64,000 nucleotides of DNA. Source: Kosakonia cowanii JCM 10956 = DSM 18146. GTDB lineage: Bacteria; Pseudomonadota; Gammaproteobacteria; Enterobacterales; Enterobacteriaceae. The notes below the pieces were generated by a model. It had not been told where the DNA came from. It searched no databases and worked only from the letters and a program-made list of their open reading frames with translations. The translations under genes were made by a program, and so were the position numbers. The stretch is from contig NZ_CP019445.1 of assembly GCF_001975225.1 (NCBI RefSeq), positions 2,356,001 through 2,420,000 on the forward strand, in the 5' to 3' direction. The stretch's first letter is position 1. Each line of letters opens with the position of its first letter. Shown here one piece after another: positions 52,211 through 61,899 of the stretch.

Positions 52211-52986
52211 AATGGCCTCCCGTTAAAACCGTGGCGGGCAAGAAACGCCTGCTCGCTTTGCGGATCGTGTAACAGCGACTGGCGCAGTTTCGACCGTGGT
52301 GTCATCAGCAGATCGGCGATTTTGCCATCCTCAACCAGCTCGCCATCCTCCAGCAGCGCCGCGTGATCGCAGAGGGTTTTCACCACCTCCAGCTCATGGG
52401 TGATCAGCACAATCGTCAGATTGAGCTTCTGGTTGATATCCGCCAGCAGCGACAGCACCGAGGCGGTGGTTTGCGGATCGAGGGCGCTGGTCGCTTCATC
52501 GCACAGCAGCACCTGCGGCCGGGTAGCCAGCGCGCGGGCGATGCCGACGCGCTGTTTCTGCCCGCCGGAAAGCTGCGAGGGGTAAGCGTGCGCTTTATCG
52601 CTCAACCCCACCAGCCACAGCAGTTCCTCAATGCGTGACTGGCGCTGCGTTTTCGGCACGCCGGCAATCTCCAGCGGCACGGCGATGTTTTGCGCCACCG
52701 TGCGGGCATGAAGAAGGTTGAAGTGCTGGAAAATCATGCCGGTACGCAGGCGGTGCGCGCGCAGCCCGGCGTTATCAAGCCGGGTGATGTCGCAGCCGTC
52801 GACGATAATGCGGCCCGCCGTGGGCCGCTCCAGCAGATTAAGGCAGCGGATCAGCGTGCTTTTTCCCGCACCGCTGCGCCCAAGGATGCCGTAGATCGCC
52901 CCCTTCGGTACGTGCAGCGAGAGATCCTTTAATGCCGGTCGGCCTGTTCCGGCATAGATTTTACTCAGCCCTTCGATGGCAATCAT
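52195..52986 (-). CDS. MetN-like ABC transporter ATPase without the NIL domain
   Basis: A 263-residue ABC ATPase. It has Walker [17 protein letters not shown]-loop MIFQHFNLL, signature [16 protein letters not shown], Walker [13 protein letters not shown] and switch His in LITHELEVV. It matches MetN but stops after the ATPase domain, where canonical MetN (343 residues in E. coli) adds a NIL/ACT-like domain that binds methionine and shuts the transporter. Its loss implies the importer is not inhibited by internal methionine. It overlaps the upstream binding-protein gene (ATGA) and the downstream permease gene. Confidence 0.88.
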   Translation of the reverse strand: MIAIEGLSKIYAGTGRPALKDLSLHVPKGAIYGILGRSGAGKSTLIRCLNLLERPTAGRIIVDGCDITRLDNAGLRAHRLRTGMIFQHFNLLHARTVAQNIAVPLEIAGVPKTQRQSRIEELLWLVGLSDKAHAYPSQLSGGQKQRVGIARALATRPQVLLCDEATSALDPQTTASVLSLLADINQKLNLTIVLITHELEVVKTLCDHAALLEDGELVEDGKIADLLMTPRSKLRQSLLHDPQSEQAFLARHGFNGRPLCVVA

Positions 52987-53789
52987 GACTGCGGCGCGAC
53001 CGGGATCACCGAACCGTGATAACGCTTGCGAATAAACTCGGCCACCTGCGGTGAGGTGAGATCTTTCGCCAGCGCGTTGATGCGCGGATCGTTGGCAAGC
53101 TGTGGCGTGGTGACCAGAATATTGGCGTAGGGGTTATGATCCGCACTCTCCAGCCCCAGCGCATCTTTTGCCGGCGTTAGCCCCGCTTCCAGCGCATAGT
53201 TGCCGTTGATCACTGCCAAATCGACATCATCCAGCGAGCGCGGGATCTGCGGTGATTCGATCTCAAGGATCTTCAGGTGCTTCGGGTTTTCAGCGATGTT
53301 TTTCGGCGTCGCCTGGGTGGTGGCCGGATCGGTAAATTTAGCGTCGAGTTTTATCAACCCCTGGCTTTGCAGCAGAAACAGCGCACGGCTGAGGTTGGTG
53401 GGGTTATTGGGCACGGCAACGGTGGCGTTATCCGGCAGCGAGGTAAAGTTTTTGTATTTGCGCGAGTAGATGCCCAGCGGCTCAATATGCACCGTTGCCG
53501 CCACGGCAAACGGCTTGCCAAGTACCTTCTCCTGATCTTTCAGGTAGGGCAGGTGCTGGAAGTAGTTGGCGTCGACGTCGCCATTTGCCAGCAGTTCGTT
53601 GGCATTCGCGCCGTTGCTCAGCTCCACCACTTGCAGATCGAGTTTCGGATCGAGGGTTTTGATGTAGTTAAGGATCTCGGCGTGCGGTACCGGGTCGGCG
53701 GCGACACGTAAGGGCGTGGCCTGGGCGGCGAAGCCCGCCAGCGAGAGAGACAGCGCGGCACCTGCCAGCGTCAATGCGACATATTTCAT
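52983..53789 (-). CDS. MetQ/NlpA-family periplasmic substrate-binding protein
   Basis: A 268-residue binding protein with a standard signal peptide (residues 1-25, cleavage after QATP-type AQA). There is no lipobox cysteine, so unlike E. coli MetQ it should be soluble in the periplasm. Family blocks include [27 protein letters not shown] and [15 protein letters not shown]. The last is the region contacting the bound amino acid in MetQ. It lies between the oxygenase gene (22 bases upstream) and the ATPase gene. The ligand is probably methionine, its sulfoxide or another sulfur compound; this is inference. Confidence 0.87.
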   Translation of the reverse strand: MKYVALTLAGAALSLSLAGFAAQATPLRVAADPVPHAEILNYIKTLDPKLDLQVVELSNGANANELLANGDVDANYFQHLPYLKDQEKVLGKPFAVAATVHIEPLGIYSRKYKNFTSLPDNATVAVPNNPTNLSRALFLLQSQGLIKLDAKFTDPATTQATPKNIAENPKHLKILEIESPQIPRSLDDVDLAVINGNYALEAGLTPAKDALGLESADHNPYANILVTTPQLANDPRINALAKDLTSPQVAEFIRKRYHGSVIPVAPQS

Positions 53790-53811
53790 GGTCTTTTCCT
53801 TGTAGTTAGCG

Positions 53812-54840
53812 TCAGGCGATCAGCTGTTCTGTGCGGCTGCGCAGCACATCGCGGTAGTAGCGTTCCGCCACGTCCGGGTGGGATCGCAGGCGGCCTTTCA
53901 GGTAGTTCCAGCCCACATCACGCAGAAGCGGGTTGAGCGGATCGCTCTCCGGCCCGCGCGCCTCCTCTGCCAGATGAGGGGGAAGGGTATAGAGCGGCAC
54001 ATTGGCTTCCAGCTGCGCGCCGAGGAAAAAGGCGATGGAGAGGCGCTCGCGATCCGCTGGAGGGGAAACCACCCGGTGCACGGTAGCGCGCAGATAGCCG
54101 TTGGTCGCCAGCTCCAGCAGTTCGCCGATATTGACCACAAAACTGCCCGCCCGCGGCGCTGCGTCGATCCAGCGATCGGGTGCGACCTCGACCTGTAACC
54201 CTTTTTGCTCATCCTGCAGCAGGAAACTGAGGAAACCGGAATCTTTATGCGCCCCGACGCCCTGCGCGCTCTGTGTGGCGTGCTGGCCGGGATAGCGGAT
54301 CAGTTTGATGTGCTCGTTAGGCTTGCTGCCATACAGCGCGTCGAACGCATCGGCGGGAAGTTGTAGCGCTTCGGCAAAGGCGCGCAGCAGGCGCAGCGCC
54401 ATCGATGTCATGGCGCGTTGCCAGTCGAGCAGGGCCGGCTTCAGCGTCGGTAAGGCGTCTGGCCATAAATTTGGCCCCTGTAACCGCCGCCAGCGCGGAT
54501 CGCTGTCGCTCAGTAACAGCGCCGGGCGCTCGGCGCCGATATCGAACTGTTCACGCCAGTCTGGCTGGCCGCGTGTGATCTCCGATGCGGCGCGGTTATA
54601 GCCGCGAAAGTGGGGCGAGTGGATCATCGCTACCTGCTCTTTTTGCGCCTCGGTGAGGGCGAAAAAGCGGCGCGCTTCACGCTGCACGGCATTCTGTAAA
54701 GCGTCATCGACGCCGTGGTTAATCAGGTAGAAAAAGCCGATGTCGCGCGCGGCGTGGCGCAGGTCGGCGAGGAAGGCATCGCGTTCAGCGCTGCTGGTAT
54801 AACGGGCGAGATCGAGAACCGGTAAGGTGGCTGCGTTCAC
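53812..54840 (-). CDS. 2-oxoglutarate/Fe(II)-type oxygenase of the isopenicillin N synthase family
   Basis: A 342-residue non-heme iron oxygenase. The iron-binding facial triad is His198-Asp200 (GVGAHKDSG) and His255 (RATVHRVVS). The co-substrate-binding RxS motif is Arg266-Ser268 (RERLS). The DIGFFYLINHGV block marks the N-terminal DIOX_N region. The start is GTG at 54840, after GCGGAGAAAACA. It heads an operon with a MetQNI-like importer, so it probably oxidises the imported sulfur compound, perhaps to release sulfur. Its first codons overlap, in another frame, a cysteine-rich short ORF that may regulate the operon. Confidence 0.87.
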   Translation of the reverse strand: MNAATLPVLDLARYTSSAERDAFLADLRHAARDIGFFYLINHGVDDALQNAVQREARRFFALTEAQKEQVAMIHSPHFRGYNRAASEITRGQPDWREQFDIGAERPALLLSDSDPRWRRLQGPNLWPDALPTLKPALLDWQRAMTSMALRLLRAFAEALQLPADAFDALYGSKPNEHIKLIRYPGQHATQSAQGVGAHKDSGFLSFLLQDEQKGLQVEVAPDRWIDAAPRAGSFVVNIGELLELATNGYLRATVHRVVSPPADRERLSIAFFLGAQLEANVPLYTLPPHLAEEARGPESDPLNPLLRDVGWNYLKGRLRSHPDVAERYYRDVLRSRTEQLIA

Positions 54841-54910
54841 TGTTTTCTCCGCAAATAGTCGATAAAGGGGGATGTGTCAGGTTCAGGGTTGGGCGGCAAC
54901 AACAACGCAT
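54785..54910 (-). CDS. Putative cysteine-rich leader peptide upstream of the oxygenase-transporter operon
   Basis: A 41-codon ORF begins with ATG at 54910, six bases after a perfect AGGAG. It reads Met-Arg-Cys-Cys-Cys-Arg-Pro-Thr-Leu-Asn-Leu, with codons TGT TGT TGC at positions 3-5, and one further Cys before the end. It runs into the oxygenase gene, overlapping its GTG start (54840) out of frame and stopping at 54785-54787. A strong ribosome binding site, early cysteine run and overlap with a sulfur-related operon suggest a regulatory leader. Ribosome pausing at Cys codons under cysteine shortage would alter downstream expression. Polycysteine leader ORFs acting this way are known in mycobacteria. 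Confidence 0.6.
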   Translation of the reverse strand: MRCCCRPTLNLTHPPLSTICGENSERSHLTGSRSRPLYQQR

Positions 54911-55066
54911 GATCGTCTCCTGTTAGCGGGTTTAACTCAGCTTGCCTCAGGCGAGAAAAATGAACCAATAACCTTCTTTTCTAATTTATGACCGCGCAGG
55001 ATCATGTGCTTTTGCGAAAAACGCATAACGCGCGCTGCTTGAAATGGCGACACATCTCCGATAGAC

Positions 55067-55087
55067 TTTTGTTATGTTATAACAAAA
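55067..55087. promoter_or_regulatory. Zur box upstream of rpmE2-rpmJ2
   Basis: TTTTGTTAT, GT, then TATAACAAAA form a near-perfect palindrome around GTTATGTTATAAC, matching the enterobacterial Zur consensus (GTTATANTATAAC). It lies 15 bases before rpmE2. Zur with zinc should repress the pair when zinc is plentiful. Confidence 0.85.
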
Positions 55088-55101
55088 CAGATGAGTAAAT
55101 T

Positions 55102-55362
55102 ATGCGACCTGATATCCATCCCCATTACCGCACCGTGGTGTTTCACGACACCAGCGCCAACGAATACTTCAAAGTGGGTTCGACCATCCGAACGGATCGG
55201 GAAATTGAGCTTGAAGGGGTGAAATATCCCTATATCACCATTGAGGTCTCGTCTGCGTCGCACCCTTACTACACCGGTAAGCAGAAAGTGATCTCCAGTG
55301 AAGGCAGCGCGGCGCGGTTCCAGCAGCGCTATGGCCGGTTCTTTAACGATAAGAAGGCGTAA
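55102..55362 (+). CDS. rpmE2: Type B (zinc-free) 50S ribosomal protein L31
   Basis: An 86-residue L31 paralogue ([20 protein letters not shown]) that lacks the zinc-binding CxxC pairs of ordinary L31. Under zinc starvation it replaces the zinc-containing L31 on the ribosome so that zinc can be recovered. Conserved blocks are [14 protein letters not shown] and [11 protein letters not shown]. The ATG at 55102 gives the family length. It is followed after 3 bases by rpmJ2 and preceded by a Zur box. Confidence 0.96.
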   Translation: MRPDIHPHYRTVVFHDTSANEYFKVGSTIRTDREIELEGVKYPYITIEVSSASHPYYTGKQKVISSEGSAARFQQRYGRFFNDKKA

Positions 55363-55365
55363 ACT

Positions 55366-55506
55366 ATGCAGGTACTCAATTCATTGCGCAGCGCAAAACA
55401 ACGCCACCCTGACTGCCAGATTGTCCGGCGCAAGGGGCGTATCTATGTGATTTGCAAATCGAACCCGCGCTTTAAAGCGGTGCAGGGTAAGAAGAAGAGA
55501 CGTTAA
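55366..55506 (+). CDS. rpmJ2: Type B (zinc-free) 50S ribosomal protein L36
   Basis: A 46-residue L36 paralogue ([34 protein letters not shown]). Like its K-12 homologue YkgO it has 46 residues and lacks the full zinc ribbon of ordinary L36. It starts 3 bases after the rpmE2 stop codon, so the two are one Zur-controlled operon. The last bases overlap the stop codon of the convergent acetyltransferase gene. Confidence 0.95.
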   Translation: MQVLNSLRSAKQRHPDCQIVRRKGRIYVICKSNPRFKAVQGKKKRR

Positions 55507-56204
55507 GCGCGAAGCGATGCCAGCGAAGCGCGCTGCTTGCCGTCGGGAGTAAAGTTATCGGCGGCAAGCCAGCGTTGCAGCGCCTGGTCAACGGCGGGCC
55601 ACTCGCCATCAATAATCGAAAACCAGTCCGTATCGCGGTTATGCCCTTTACGCACCATCGCCTGGCGAAAGCGCCCCTCAAACTGAAAACCTAACCGCAG
55701 TGCCGCCTGGCGTGACGGTTCATTCAGGCTGTGGCACTTCCACTCATAGCGGCGATAGCCGAGCGTGCTAAAGGCATAACGCATTAACAGCCAGTGCGCT
55801 TCCGTCGACGCAGGCGTGCGGCTGAGCAGCGGCGAAAAATGCACGTGTCCTACCTCCATCACCCCATTCTCCGTATCAATACGCATCAGCGCCAGGCTGC
55901 CGACTGGTTTGCCGGTGCGCAGATCGATCACCGCAAAATGGATGGGATCGCGCAGCGCACAGTTGCTCTCAACCCAGTGAAGATACTCCGCTTCGTTTTG
56001 TTCCGGCTCGCGGGTGAGCCAGGTCCAGCTTCGGTTATCCGGCGCCTGCTGGTGCGCCTGAAACAGCGCGGCAGCATGATCGACGTTAAGCGGTTCAAGG
56101 CGGCAGAAACGGCCTTCAAAAGTGAGACGTTGCGGAAAAGGGCGGGGCTGCCAGTCGGGCAGGGCCTCGCCGACAGGTTGTTGATATTGATTCAGCTGAG
56201 TCAT
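55503..56204 (-). CDS. GNAT family N-acetyltransferase
   Basis: A 233-residue RimJ/RimL-like acetyltransferase with an N-terminal extension ([18 protein letters not shown]) before the domain ([18 protein letters not shown]). The core includes [40 protein letters not shown] and [20 protein letters not shown]. The substrate is unknown. The ATG at 56204 follows AAGGAGAAACG. The stop codon overlaps the convergent rpmJ2 stop by 4 bases, so the transcripts overlap. Confidence 0.87.
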   Translation of the reverse strand: MTQLNQYQQPVGEALPDWQPRPFPQRLTFEGRFCRLEPLNVDHAAALFQAHQQAPDNRSWTWLTREPEQNEAEYLHWVESNCALRDPIHFAVIDLRTGKPVGSLALMRIDTENGVMEVGHVHFSPLLSRTPASTEAHWLLMRYAFSTLGYRRYEWKCHSLNEPSRQAALRLGFQFEGRFRQAMVRKGHNRDTDWFSIIDGEWPAVDQALQRWLAADNFTPDGKQRASLASLRA

Positions 56205-56330
56205 CGTTTCTCCTTGAGAAGGCGGGTGGCGGTCGGTTTTTATCAGACCACAAATCGCAAAGGAGAGATATTCCTGAAAAAGAGGGAGGAAAGGAGCGTG
56301 CCGCGCTGTTACGCGCGGCAGCGTGCCTGC

Positions 56331-56834
56331 TTAACCGGCAGAGTGCTGAGCCACAGACGCAGTGGGTTGCGCAGAGGCCGGGCGGGTGAGGGTATAAATG
56401 TCATAAAACGACAGCTCGCCCTTACGCGTAATCATCTTTTCCAGCTGGGATTTCTCTTCAGCGCTGACTTTCGGCGACTGCATAATGGCGTCGATCAGGC
56501 TTTGCGGCACAAAGCGGGTGTTATACCACTCGCCGTTGTAGCAGACGCGGAAGTCGAGCACGTCGATATCTTCAAAGCGATAACGCGGATAAACATCAAA
56601 GAAGAAGAAACCGTTCAGGACGATGAAAAGCACCACCAGCAGCCAGACGGAGCCGATAAGGGTGTCGGACAGCAGCATCACCGCCAGGGTCGCAAAGAAG
56701 GCGAGATACATGCCGATAAACAGACCCGGATGGTTGCGAATAAAACTGATGCTGAAGCGCGGTCGGTTGTCCCGTTTCTCGCGCTGGTTGATCTCTTCAA
56801 TCGTTTCGGTGAGCAGCCGCTGTATTTCTGTCAT
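56331..56834 (-). CDS. ylaC: YlaC inner-membrane protein
   Basis: A 167-residue protein, 11 residues longer than K-12 YlaC at its C-terminus (tail [14 protein letters not shown]). Two adjacent membrane segments lie at about 37-76 ([18 protein letters not shown] and [19 protein letters not shown]). A cytoplasmic domain follows ([20 protein letters not shown]). Function is unknown. It marks the return to K-12 gene order after the variable region. Confidence 0.93.
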   Translation of the reverse strand: MTEIQRLLTETIEEINQREKRDNRPRFSISFIRNHPGLFIGMYLAFFATLAVMLLSDTLIGSVWLLVVLFIVLNGFFFFDVYPRYRFEDIDVLDFRVCYNGEWYNTRFVPQSLIDAIMQSPKVSAEEKSQLEKMITRKGELSFYDIYTLTRPASAQPTASVAQHSAG

Positions 56835-56937
56835 CTTGGGCCTTTATTGATACTGATTTGCAGGTGGACACGCTATTTTAAGTTGCCGTCCAGTGTGAAA
56901 AAAGTAACAGTTTTGCCACAAAAAAAGATAACAGTTA

Positions 56938-57504
56938 CTAAACGGTTGCTTCGGTCAGATGTTTGATAATACGTGCCGGGTTGCCGCCGACGACCACATT
57001 GGCAGGTACATCTTTCACCACCACCGCGCCGGAGGCAATCACTGCATTATCGCCGATGGTAACGCCCGGATTAATCACCGCGCGTCCGCCAATCCACACA
57101 TTGTGACCAATCGTGACCGGCTTACCATATTCCACGCCGCTGTTTCGCTCGACAGCATCAAGCGGGTGCGTCGCCGTATAGATATGAACGCCCGGGGCCA
57201 GCATGCAGTTATCGCCAATATGAATCGGGCAGACATCCAGCATTACGCAATCGAAATTAGCGTAAAAGCTTTCGCCAAGAAAAATATTGTAACCGTAGTC
57301 GCAGCGGAAAGTGGGCTCGATATAAGCCCCTTCGCTCTGCCCGAGCAGATCGGCAAGAATCGCTTTACGTTCTGCTTTTTCATCGGGGCTGGAGTGATTG
57401 TAACGGTGCAGCAGCTGCCGCGCGCGCAGCCGATCGGCGCGCAGAGTGTCGTCGCCCGCCCGGTAGGGAAGACCGGCGATCATTTTCTGTTTTTCATCAT
57501 TCAT
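56938..57504 (-). CDS. maa: Maltose O-acetyltransferase
   Basis: A 188-residue left-handed beta-helix acetyltransferase that acetylates maltose and some other sugars with acetyl-CoA. Conserved regions are [31 protein letters not shown] (catalytic His) and hexapeptide repeats ([20 protein letters not shown]). The start at 57504 ([15 protein letters not shown]) matches the K-12 enzyme, five residues shorter. Located between ylaC and hha as in K-12. Confidence 0.94.
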   Translation of the reverse strand: MNDEKQKMIAGLPYRAGDDTLRADRLRARQLLHRYNHSSPDEKAERKAILADLLGQSEGAYIEPTFRCDYGYNIFLGESFYANFDCVMLDVCPIHIGDNCMLAPGVHIYTATHPLDAVERNSGVEYGKPVTIGHNVWIGGRAVINPGVTIGDNAVIASGAVVVKDVPANVVVGGNPARIIKHLTEATV

Positions 57505-57579
57505 TTTTTAGAGTGTACCTGGTACGGAGGTTGAACGATTGACTGTGGCAGAAATAACATCTCTTAACATTGAGAAGAA

Positions 57580-57798
57580 TTAGCGAACAAATTTCCACAC
57601 CGACGAGGGGATTTTGTCATAAAGCTTATTCATGGTCAGTTCAGCCAGACGATGATCGGCCGCTGAATAAAACACCGTAAGCTCATCGTCGGTCAGTTCG
57701 TATTTATTTTTTTCAATAACGCGTTCGAGCGTATCAATTGATTGGCAGCGCCTTAAACGCATCAAATAATCAATTTTTGTTAATGGTTTTTCGGACAT
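57580..57798 (-). CDS. hha: Haemolysin expression modulator Hha
   Basis: A 72-residue nucleoid-associated modulator that binds H-NS and StpA and helps silence acquired genes. It is nearly identical to E. coli Hha ([33 protein letters not shown]). tomB lies 23 bases upstream on the same strand. The pair forms a toxin-antitoxin-like unit in E. coli. Confidence 0.97.
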   Translation of the reverse strand: MSEKPLTKIDYLMRLRRCQSIDTLERVIEKNKYELTDDELTVFYSAADHRLAELTMNKLYDKIPSSVWKFVR

Positions 57799-57821
57799 GT
57801 CTTCACCTTAGTGTTGAAAAA

Positions 57822-58196
57822 TTAACAAGAGTGACTTACTGGATTAGCCTTGCTTACATTGTCGAAACTGCGAAACAGCTTACCGCCTGTTTTACGCCAT
57901 TTCTGTAAGTCGTGTGTATTAATACCGTAACTGCTGAACAACATAAACGTGTCATCAAGGTATTCGTCGATCAATTCAATCAGTTTATTATCTTTGTCGT
58001 GCTTAATTTTATAATTCAGCGCGAAGGTTGCAATATGCTCAATCAGCTCATTTAACTGCAGGTTGATGGCTGATGTGGGATCGTTAACCCATCCATGATG
58101 GCTCTCTTCCAGATTGGCGAGGCACTCCTGGTGCAACGATTCGCAGAGAAATTTAAGCTGCGCAATATCATGCCTTTTCGGCGAGTATTCGTCCAT
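57822..58196 (-). CDS. tomB: Hha antidote and biofilm modulator TomB
   Basis: A 124-residue protein matching E. coli TomB (YbaJ): MDEYSPKRHDIAQLKFLCES, WVNDPTSAINLQLNELIEHI, DLQKWRKTGGKLFRSF. TomB counters Hha toxicity and affects biofilm and conjugation. The ATG at 58196 has only a weak upstream purine stretch (GGGGATGCGTT). It is followed by hha. Confidence 0.96.
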   Translation of the reverse strand: MDEYSPKRHDIAQLKFLCESLHQECLANLEESHHGWVNDPTSAINLQLNELIEHIATFALNYKIKHDKDNKLIELIDEYLDDTFMLFSSYGINTHDLQKWRKTGGKLFRSFDNVSKANPVSHSC

Positions 58197-58675
58197 AACG
58201 CATCCCCTTCTGAGTGGTAATTTTTTTACTAACCAAAGGCTGATTCAGGATGGGAACTTCTGCTCTGACCAGAGACATATGCTGATTTATGTTCGTTGAT
58301 ATAACTATAAGCCACTATGAATAGGATTTCATTGAGCTATCACGAAAAATTACAAATAATATCTTTTCCTGCGGAAAAAGCGGCGCGGCACAGAGAAAAG
58401 TAGCGATGCGAATCGTCTCATCAGGCTAAGTAAGTCAGCGGACTGCCTTACAATTCATTAAGTTAGCATGAGTCCGATTATTCCGCTTATAAGAATATTT
58501 TTCTGCCAGGATTTTTCTGACTTAAAGTAATATTAAGAGAAATTAAGATTATTACTGGAAAATATAGCACATTCGCAAATACACAGTGATTATATGCCTT
58601 AATGCTAACGCATAAATTAATCAGTTAAACAATAACGTATTTAATGATCCGATGAGTTGGAAAGCACAACGATGT
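58197..58675. other. AT-rich intergenic region between tomB and acrB
   Basis: About 480 bases hold no ORF with homology or a good ribosome binding site. It must contain the tomB-hha promoter. The sequence is visibly AT-richer than the flanking genes. K-12 has a gap of similar size here. I see no RNA gene that I can name. Confidence 0.6.
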
Positions 58676-58712
58676 AAAAAAGAAAAAGGCCGCTATGCGC
58701 GGCCTTTTCTTA
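58676..58712 (-). terminator. Rho-independent terminator after acrB
   Basis: AAAAGGCCGC and GCGGCCTTTT (58684-58708) pair around a five-base loop. On the minus strand the stem is followed by TTCTTTTTT, 20 bases after the acrB stop codon. Confidence 0.9.
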
Positions 58713-58727
58713 TATCAGCAGAGAGGA

Positions 58728-61700
58728 TCAGTGCTGTTCAACCTTGTGGCTGTGTTCAACATCGTCGTTGCGGCGGCTGAAGCGGCGGCGAACCACCACA
58801 AAGAATACCGGAACAAAGAAGATGGCCAGCACGGTCGCGGTGATCATCCCGCCCATTACGCCGGTACCGACGGCGTTCTGCGCGCCGGAGCCCGCACCGG
58901 TACTGATAACCAGCGGCAGTACCCCAAGGATAAACGCCAGCGAGGTCATCAGAATCGGACGCAGACGCATACGGACCGCCTCAAGCGTCGCTTCAATCAG
59001 CCCTTTGCCCTCTTTATCCATCAGATCTTTGGCGAATTCGACGATAAGTATCGCGTTCTTCGCCGACAAGCCAATGGTTGTCAGCAGGCCCACCTGGAAG
59101 TAAACGTCGTTGCCAAGACCGCGGAACGTCGCCGCGAGCAGGGCACCGATAACGCCAAGCGGAACCACCAGCATCACCGAGAACGGAATCGACCAGCTCT
59201 CATAGAGCGCCGCCAGACAGAGGAAGACGACGATAAGCGAAATGGCGTACAGCGCCGGTGCCTGGTTGCCGGAGAGGCGTTCCTGATAGGACATGCCGGT
59301 CCAGTCAAACCCGATGCCGGTTGGCAATTTACTTGCCAGCTGCTCCATCAGATCCATCGCTTCACCGGTACTGCGGCCCGGTGCAGCCTGGCCCAGCAGT
59401 TCCATTGACGGCAGACCGTTGTAACGCTCCAGACGCGGTGAGCCATACTCCCAGTGAGTAGTGGAGAACGCGGAGAAGGGCACCATCTGACCATCCGTTG
59501 CGCGCACATACCAGTTGCCAATATCGTTTGGCAGCATGCGGTATTGCGCCTGCGACATAACGTAAACCTTCTTCACACGACCGCGGTCGATAAAGTCGTT
59601 CACGTAGCTGCCGCCCCAGGCTGCGCCCAGCGTGGTGTTGATGTCGCTAATCGACACGCCCAGCGCCTGCGCTTTCTCCTGATCGATATCGATCTTGAAC
59701 TGCGGCGTATCTTCCAGACCGTTCGGACGCACACCCACCAGCAGATCCGGATGCTGCGCAATCTCGCCAAACAGCTGGTTACGCGCCTGCGTTAACTTAT
59801 CGTGACCGAGGTTAGCCTGGTCAATCAGCTGGAAGTCGAAGCCGGTCGCGGTACCCAGTTCAACAATTGCCGGCAGGTTAAAGGCGAAGACCATCGCATC
59901 TTTAATCTGCGAGAAGTGCGCGCTGGCACGACCTGCAATCGCCGGCACTTTGTTCTCCTCACCCGCACGCTCATCCCAGTTTTTCAGGGAGACGAACGCC
60001 AGGCCGGTGTTCTGCCCGCGGCCCGAGAAGCCGAAGCCGTTAACGGTAAAGACCGAGTTAACGTTGGCTTTCTCATTCTCCAGGTAGTATTTCGTCACTT
60101 CGTCCAGCACCTTCTGCGTACGCTCTTGCGTCGCGCCGGCAGGCAACTGGGCCATGGTCAGAAACACGCCCTGGTCTTCATCAGGCAGGAACGAACTCGG
60201 CAGACGGACAAACAGCACCGCCATGCCTGCAACGATAACAATATAGAGCAGCAGATAACGACCGGTGCTGCGCAGGATATTGCCCACGCTGTCGGTGTAG
60301 TGGTGCGTGCTCTTATCGAACATGCGGTTAAACCAGCCGAAGAAGCCTTTTTTATGCTCGCCGTGATCGCCTTTGGCGACCGGTTTCAGCATGGTGGCAC
60401 AGAGTGCCGGCGTCAGGATCAACGCTACAATCACCGACAGCACCATCGCGGAAACAATGGTAATGGAGAACTGACGATAGATTGCGCCGGTAGAGCCGCC
60501 GAAGAAGGCCATCGGAATAAATACCGCCGACAGCACCAGCGCAATACCGACCAGCGCGCCCTGAATCTGATCCATCGAACGCCGGGTTGCCTCTTTTGGC
60601 GGCAGACCCTCTTCCATCATCACACGTTCGACGTTCTCCACCACCACGATGGCATCATCCACCAACAGGCCTATCGCCAGCACCATACCAAACATGGTGA
60701 GGGTGTTTATCGAGTAGCCGAAGGCGTTAAGAATGGCGAAGGTACCCAGCAGCACCACCGGCACCGCAATGGTCGGGATCAGCGTCGCGCGGAAGTTCTG
60801 TAGGAACAGATACATGACCAGGAAGACCAGTACGATCGCTTCAACCAGCGTTTTAACCACTTCGTTAATGGAGATCTTAACGAACGGGGTGGTGTCGTAC
60901 GGGTAAACCACTTTCAGGCCGTGCGGGAAGAAAGGTTCGAGACCGGCAATGGTCGCGCGTACCGCTTCTGCGGTATCCAGTGCGTTAGCACCGGTCGCCA
61001 GTTTAATGCCCAGACCCGCCGCCGGTTGACCGTTGTAGCGTGCGACAACGTCGTAGCTTTCGCCGCCCAGTTCAATCTTCGCTACGTCGCGCAGGCGAAC
61101 CTGCGAACCATCGCTGTTCACTTTCAGCAGAATTTTGCCAAACTCGTCGGTCGAGGTGAGACGGGTCTGCGCGATGATCGAGGCGTTCAGCTGCTGCCCT
61201 TTCACCGGCGGCGTACCGCCCAACTGCCCGGCCGCGACCTGGGCGTTCTGCGCTTTAATAGCCGTGATCACGTCGACTGGCGTCAGCTGGAAGTTATTGA
61301 GCTTGTTCGGATCCATCCAGATACGCATCGCATACTGCGCACCGAACAGCTGAACGTCACCCACGCCGGTGGTACGGCTGACCGGATCTTTAATGGTCGC
61401 GCCCACATAGTCGGCAATATCTTCCTGCTTCATTGAGCCGTCGGTACTGATCATACCGAGCACCATCAGGAAGCTACTGGAAGATTTCTCAACGCTCACG
61501 CCCTGTTGCTGCACTTCCTGCGGCAGAAGCGGCATCGCCAGCTGCAGTTTGTTCTGCACCTGAACCTGCGCGATATCCGCATCAGTACCGGAATCAAAGG
61601 TGATGGTGATCTGGACCGTACCAGAGGAGTCACTGGTGGAGGACATATAAAGGAGGTTATCGATACCGTTCATGTTCTGTTCGATAACCTGCGTTACGGT

Positions 61701-61877
61701 GTCCTGCACCGTTTTCGCATCAGCACCTGGATAAGAAGCGGTGATCTGAACCGCAGGTGGCGCAATCGTTGGATACTGCGCCACCGGCAATTTGAGGATC
61801 GATAGCGCCCCCGCCAGCATGATGATAATCGCGATAACCCACGCAAATATGGGGCGATCGATAAAAAACTTAGCCAT
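58728..61877 (-). CDS. acrB: AcrB RND multidrug efflux pump
   Basis: AcrB is the proton-driven inner-membrane trimer of the AcrAB-TolC pump, exporting antibiotics, dyes, bile salts and detergents. At 1049 residues it matches the E. coli length. The proton-relay aspartates lie in [17 protein letters not shown] (Asp407, Asp408), and the Lys940 region is in [17 protein letters not shown]. The phenylalanine-rich binding pocket and switch loop ([13 protein letters not shown]) are present. It starts 22 bases after acrA. The C-terminus is His-rich (EHSHKVEQH), as in K-12. Confidence 0.98.
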   Translation of the reverse strand: MAKFFIDRPIFAWVIAIIIMLAGALSILKLPVAQYPTIAPPAVQITASYPGADAKTVQDTVTQVIEQNMNGIDNLLYMSSTSDSSGTVQITITFDSGTDADIAQVQVQNKLQLAMPLLPQEVQQQGVSVEKSSSSFLMVLGMISTDGSMKQEDIADYVGATIKDPVSRTTGVGDVQLFGAQYAMRIWMDPNKLNNFQLTPVDVITAIKAQNAQVAAGQLGGTPPVKGQQLNASIIAQTRLTSTDEFGKILLKVNSDGSQVRLRDVAKIELGGESYDVVARYNGQPAAGLGIKLATGANALDTAEAVRATIAGLEPFFPHGLKVVYPYDTTPFVKISINEVVKTLVEAIVLVFLVMYLFLQNFRATLIPTIAVPVVLLGTFAILNAFGYSINTLTMFGMVLAIGLLVDDAIVVVENVERVMMEEGLPPKEATRRSMDQIQGALVGIALVLSAVFIPMAFFGGSTGAIYRQFSITIVSAMVLSVIVALILTPALCATMLKPVAKGDHGEHKKGFFGWFNRMFDKSTHHYTDSVGNILRSTGRYLLLYIVIVAGMAVLFVRLPSSFLPDEDQGVFLTMAQLPAGATQERTQKVLDEVTKYYLENEKANVNSVFTVNGFGFSGRGQNTGLAFVSLKNWDERAGEENKVPAIAGRASAHFSQIKDAMVFAFNLPAIVELGTATGFDFQLIDQANLGHDKLTQARNQLFGEIAQHPDLLVGVRPNGLEDTPQFKIDIDQEKAQALGVSISDINTTLGAAWGGSYVNDFIDRGRVKKVYVMSQAQYRMLPNDIGNWYVRATDGQMVPFSAFSTTHWEYGSPRLERYNGLPSMELLGQAAPGRSTGEAMDLMEQLASKLPTGIGFDWTGMSYQERLSGNQAPALYAISLIVVFLCLAALYESWSIPFSVMLVVPLGVIGALLAATFRGLGNDVYFQVGLLTTIGLSAKNAILIVEFAKDLMDKEGKGLIEATLEAVRMRLRPILMTSLAFILGVLPLVISTGAGSGAQNAVGTGVMGGMITATVLAIFFVPVFFVVVRRRFSRRNDDVEHSHKVEQH

Positions 61878-61899
61878 GTCTTAACGGCTCCTGTTTAAG

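Noticed and set aside
55794..56966. 390-codon open frame antisense to the acetyltransferase and ylaC
   Set aside because: It spans two genuine genes and their intergenic gap with no protein-like features.
57580..58196. hha-tomB as a novel toxin-antitoxin system
   Set aside because: The pair is well described in E. coli and the sequences are nearly identical.
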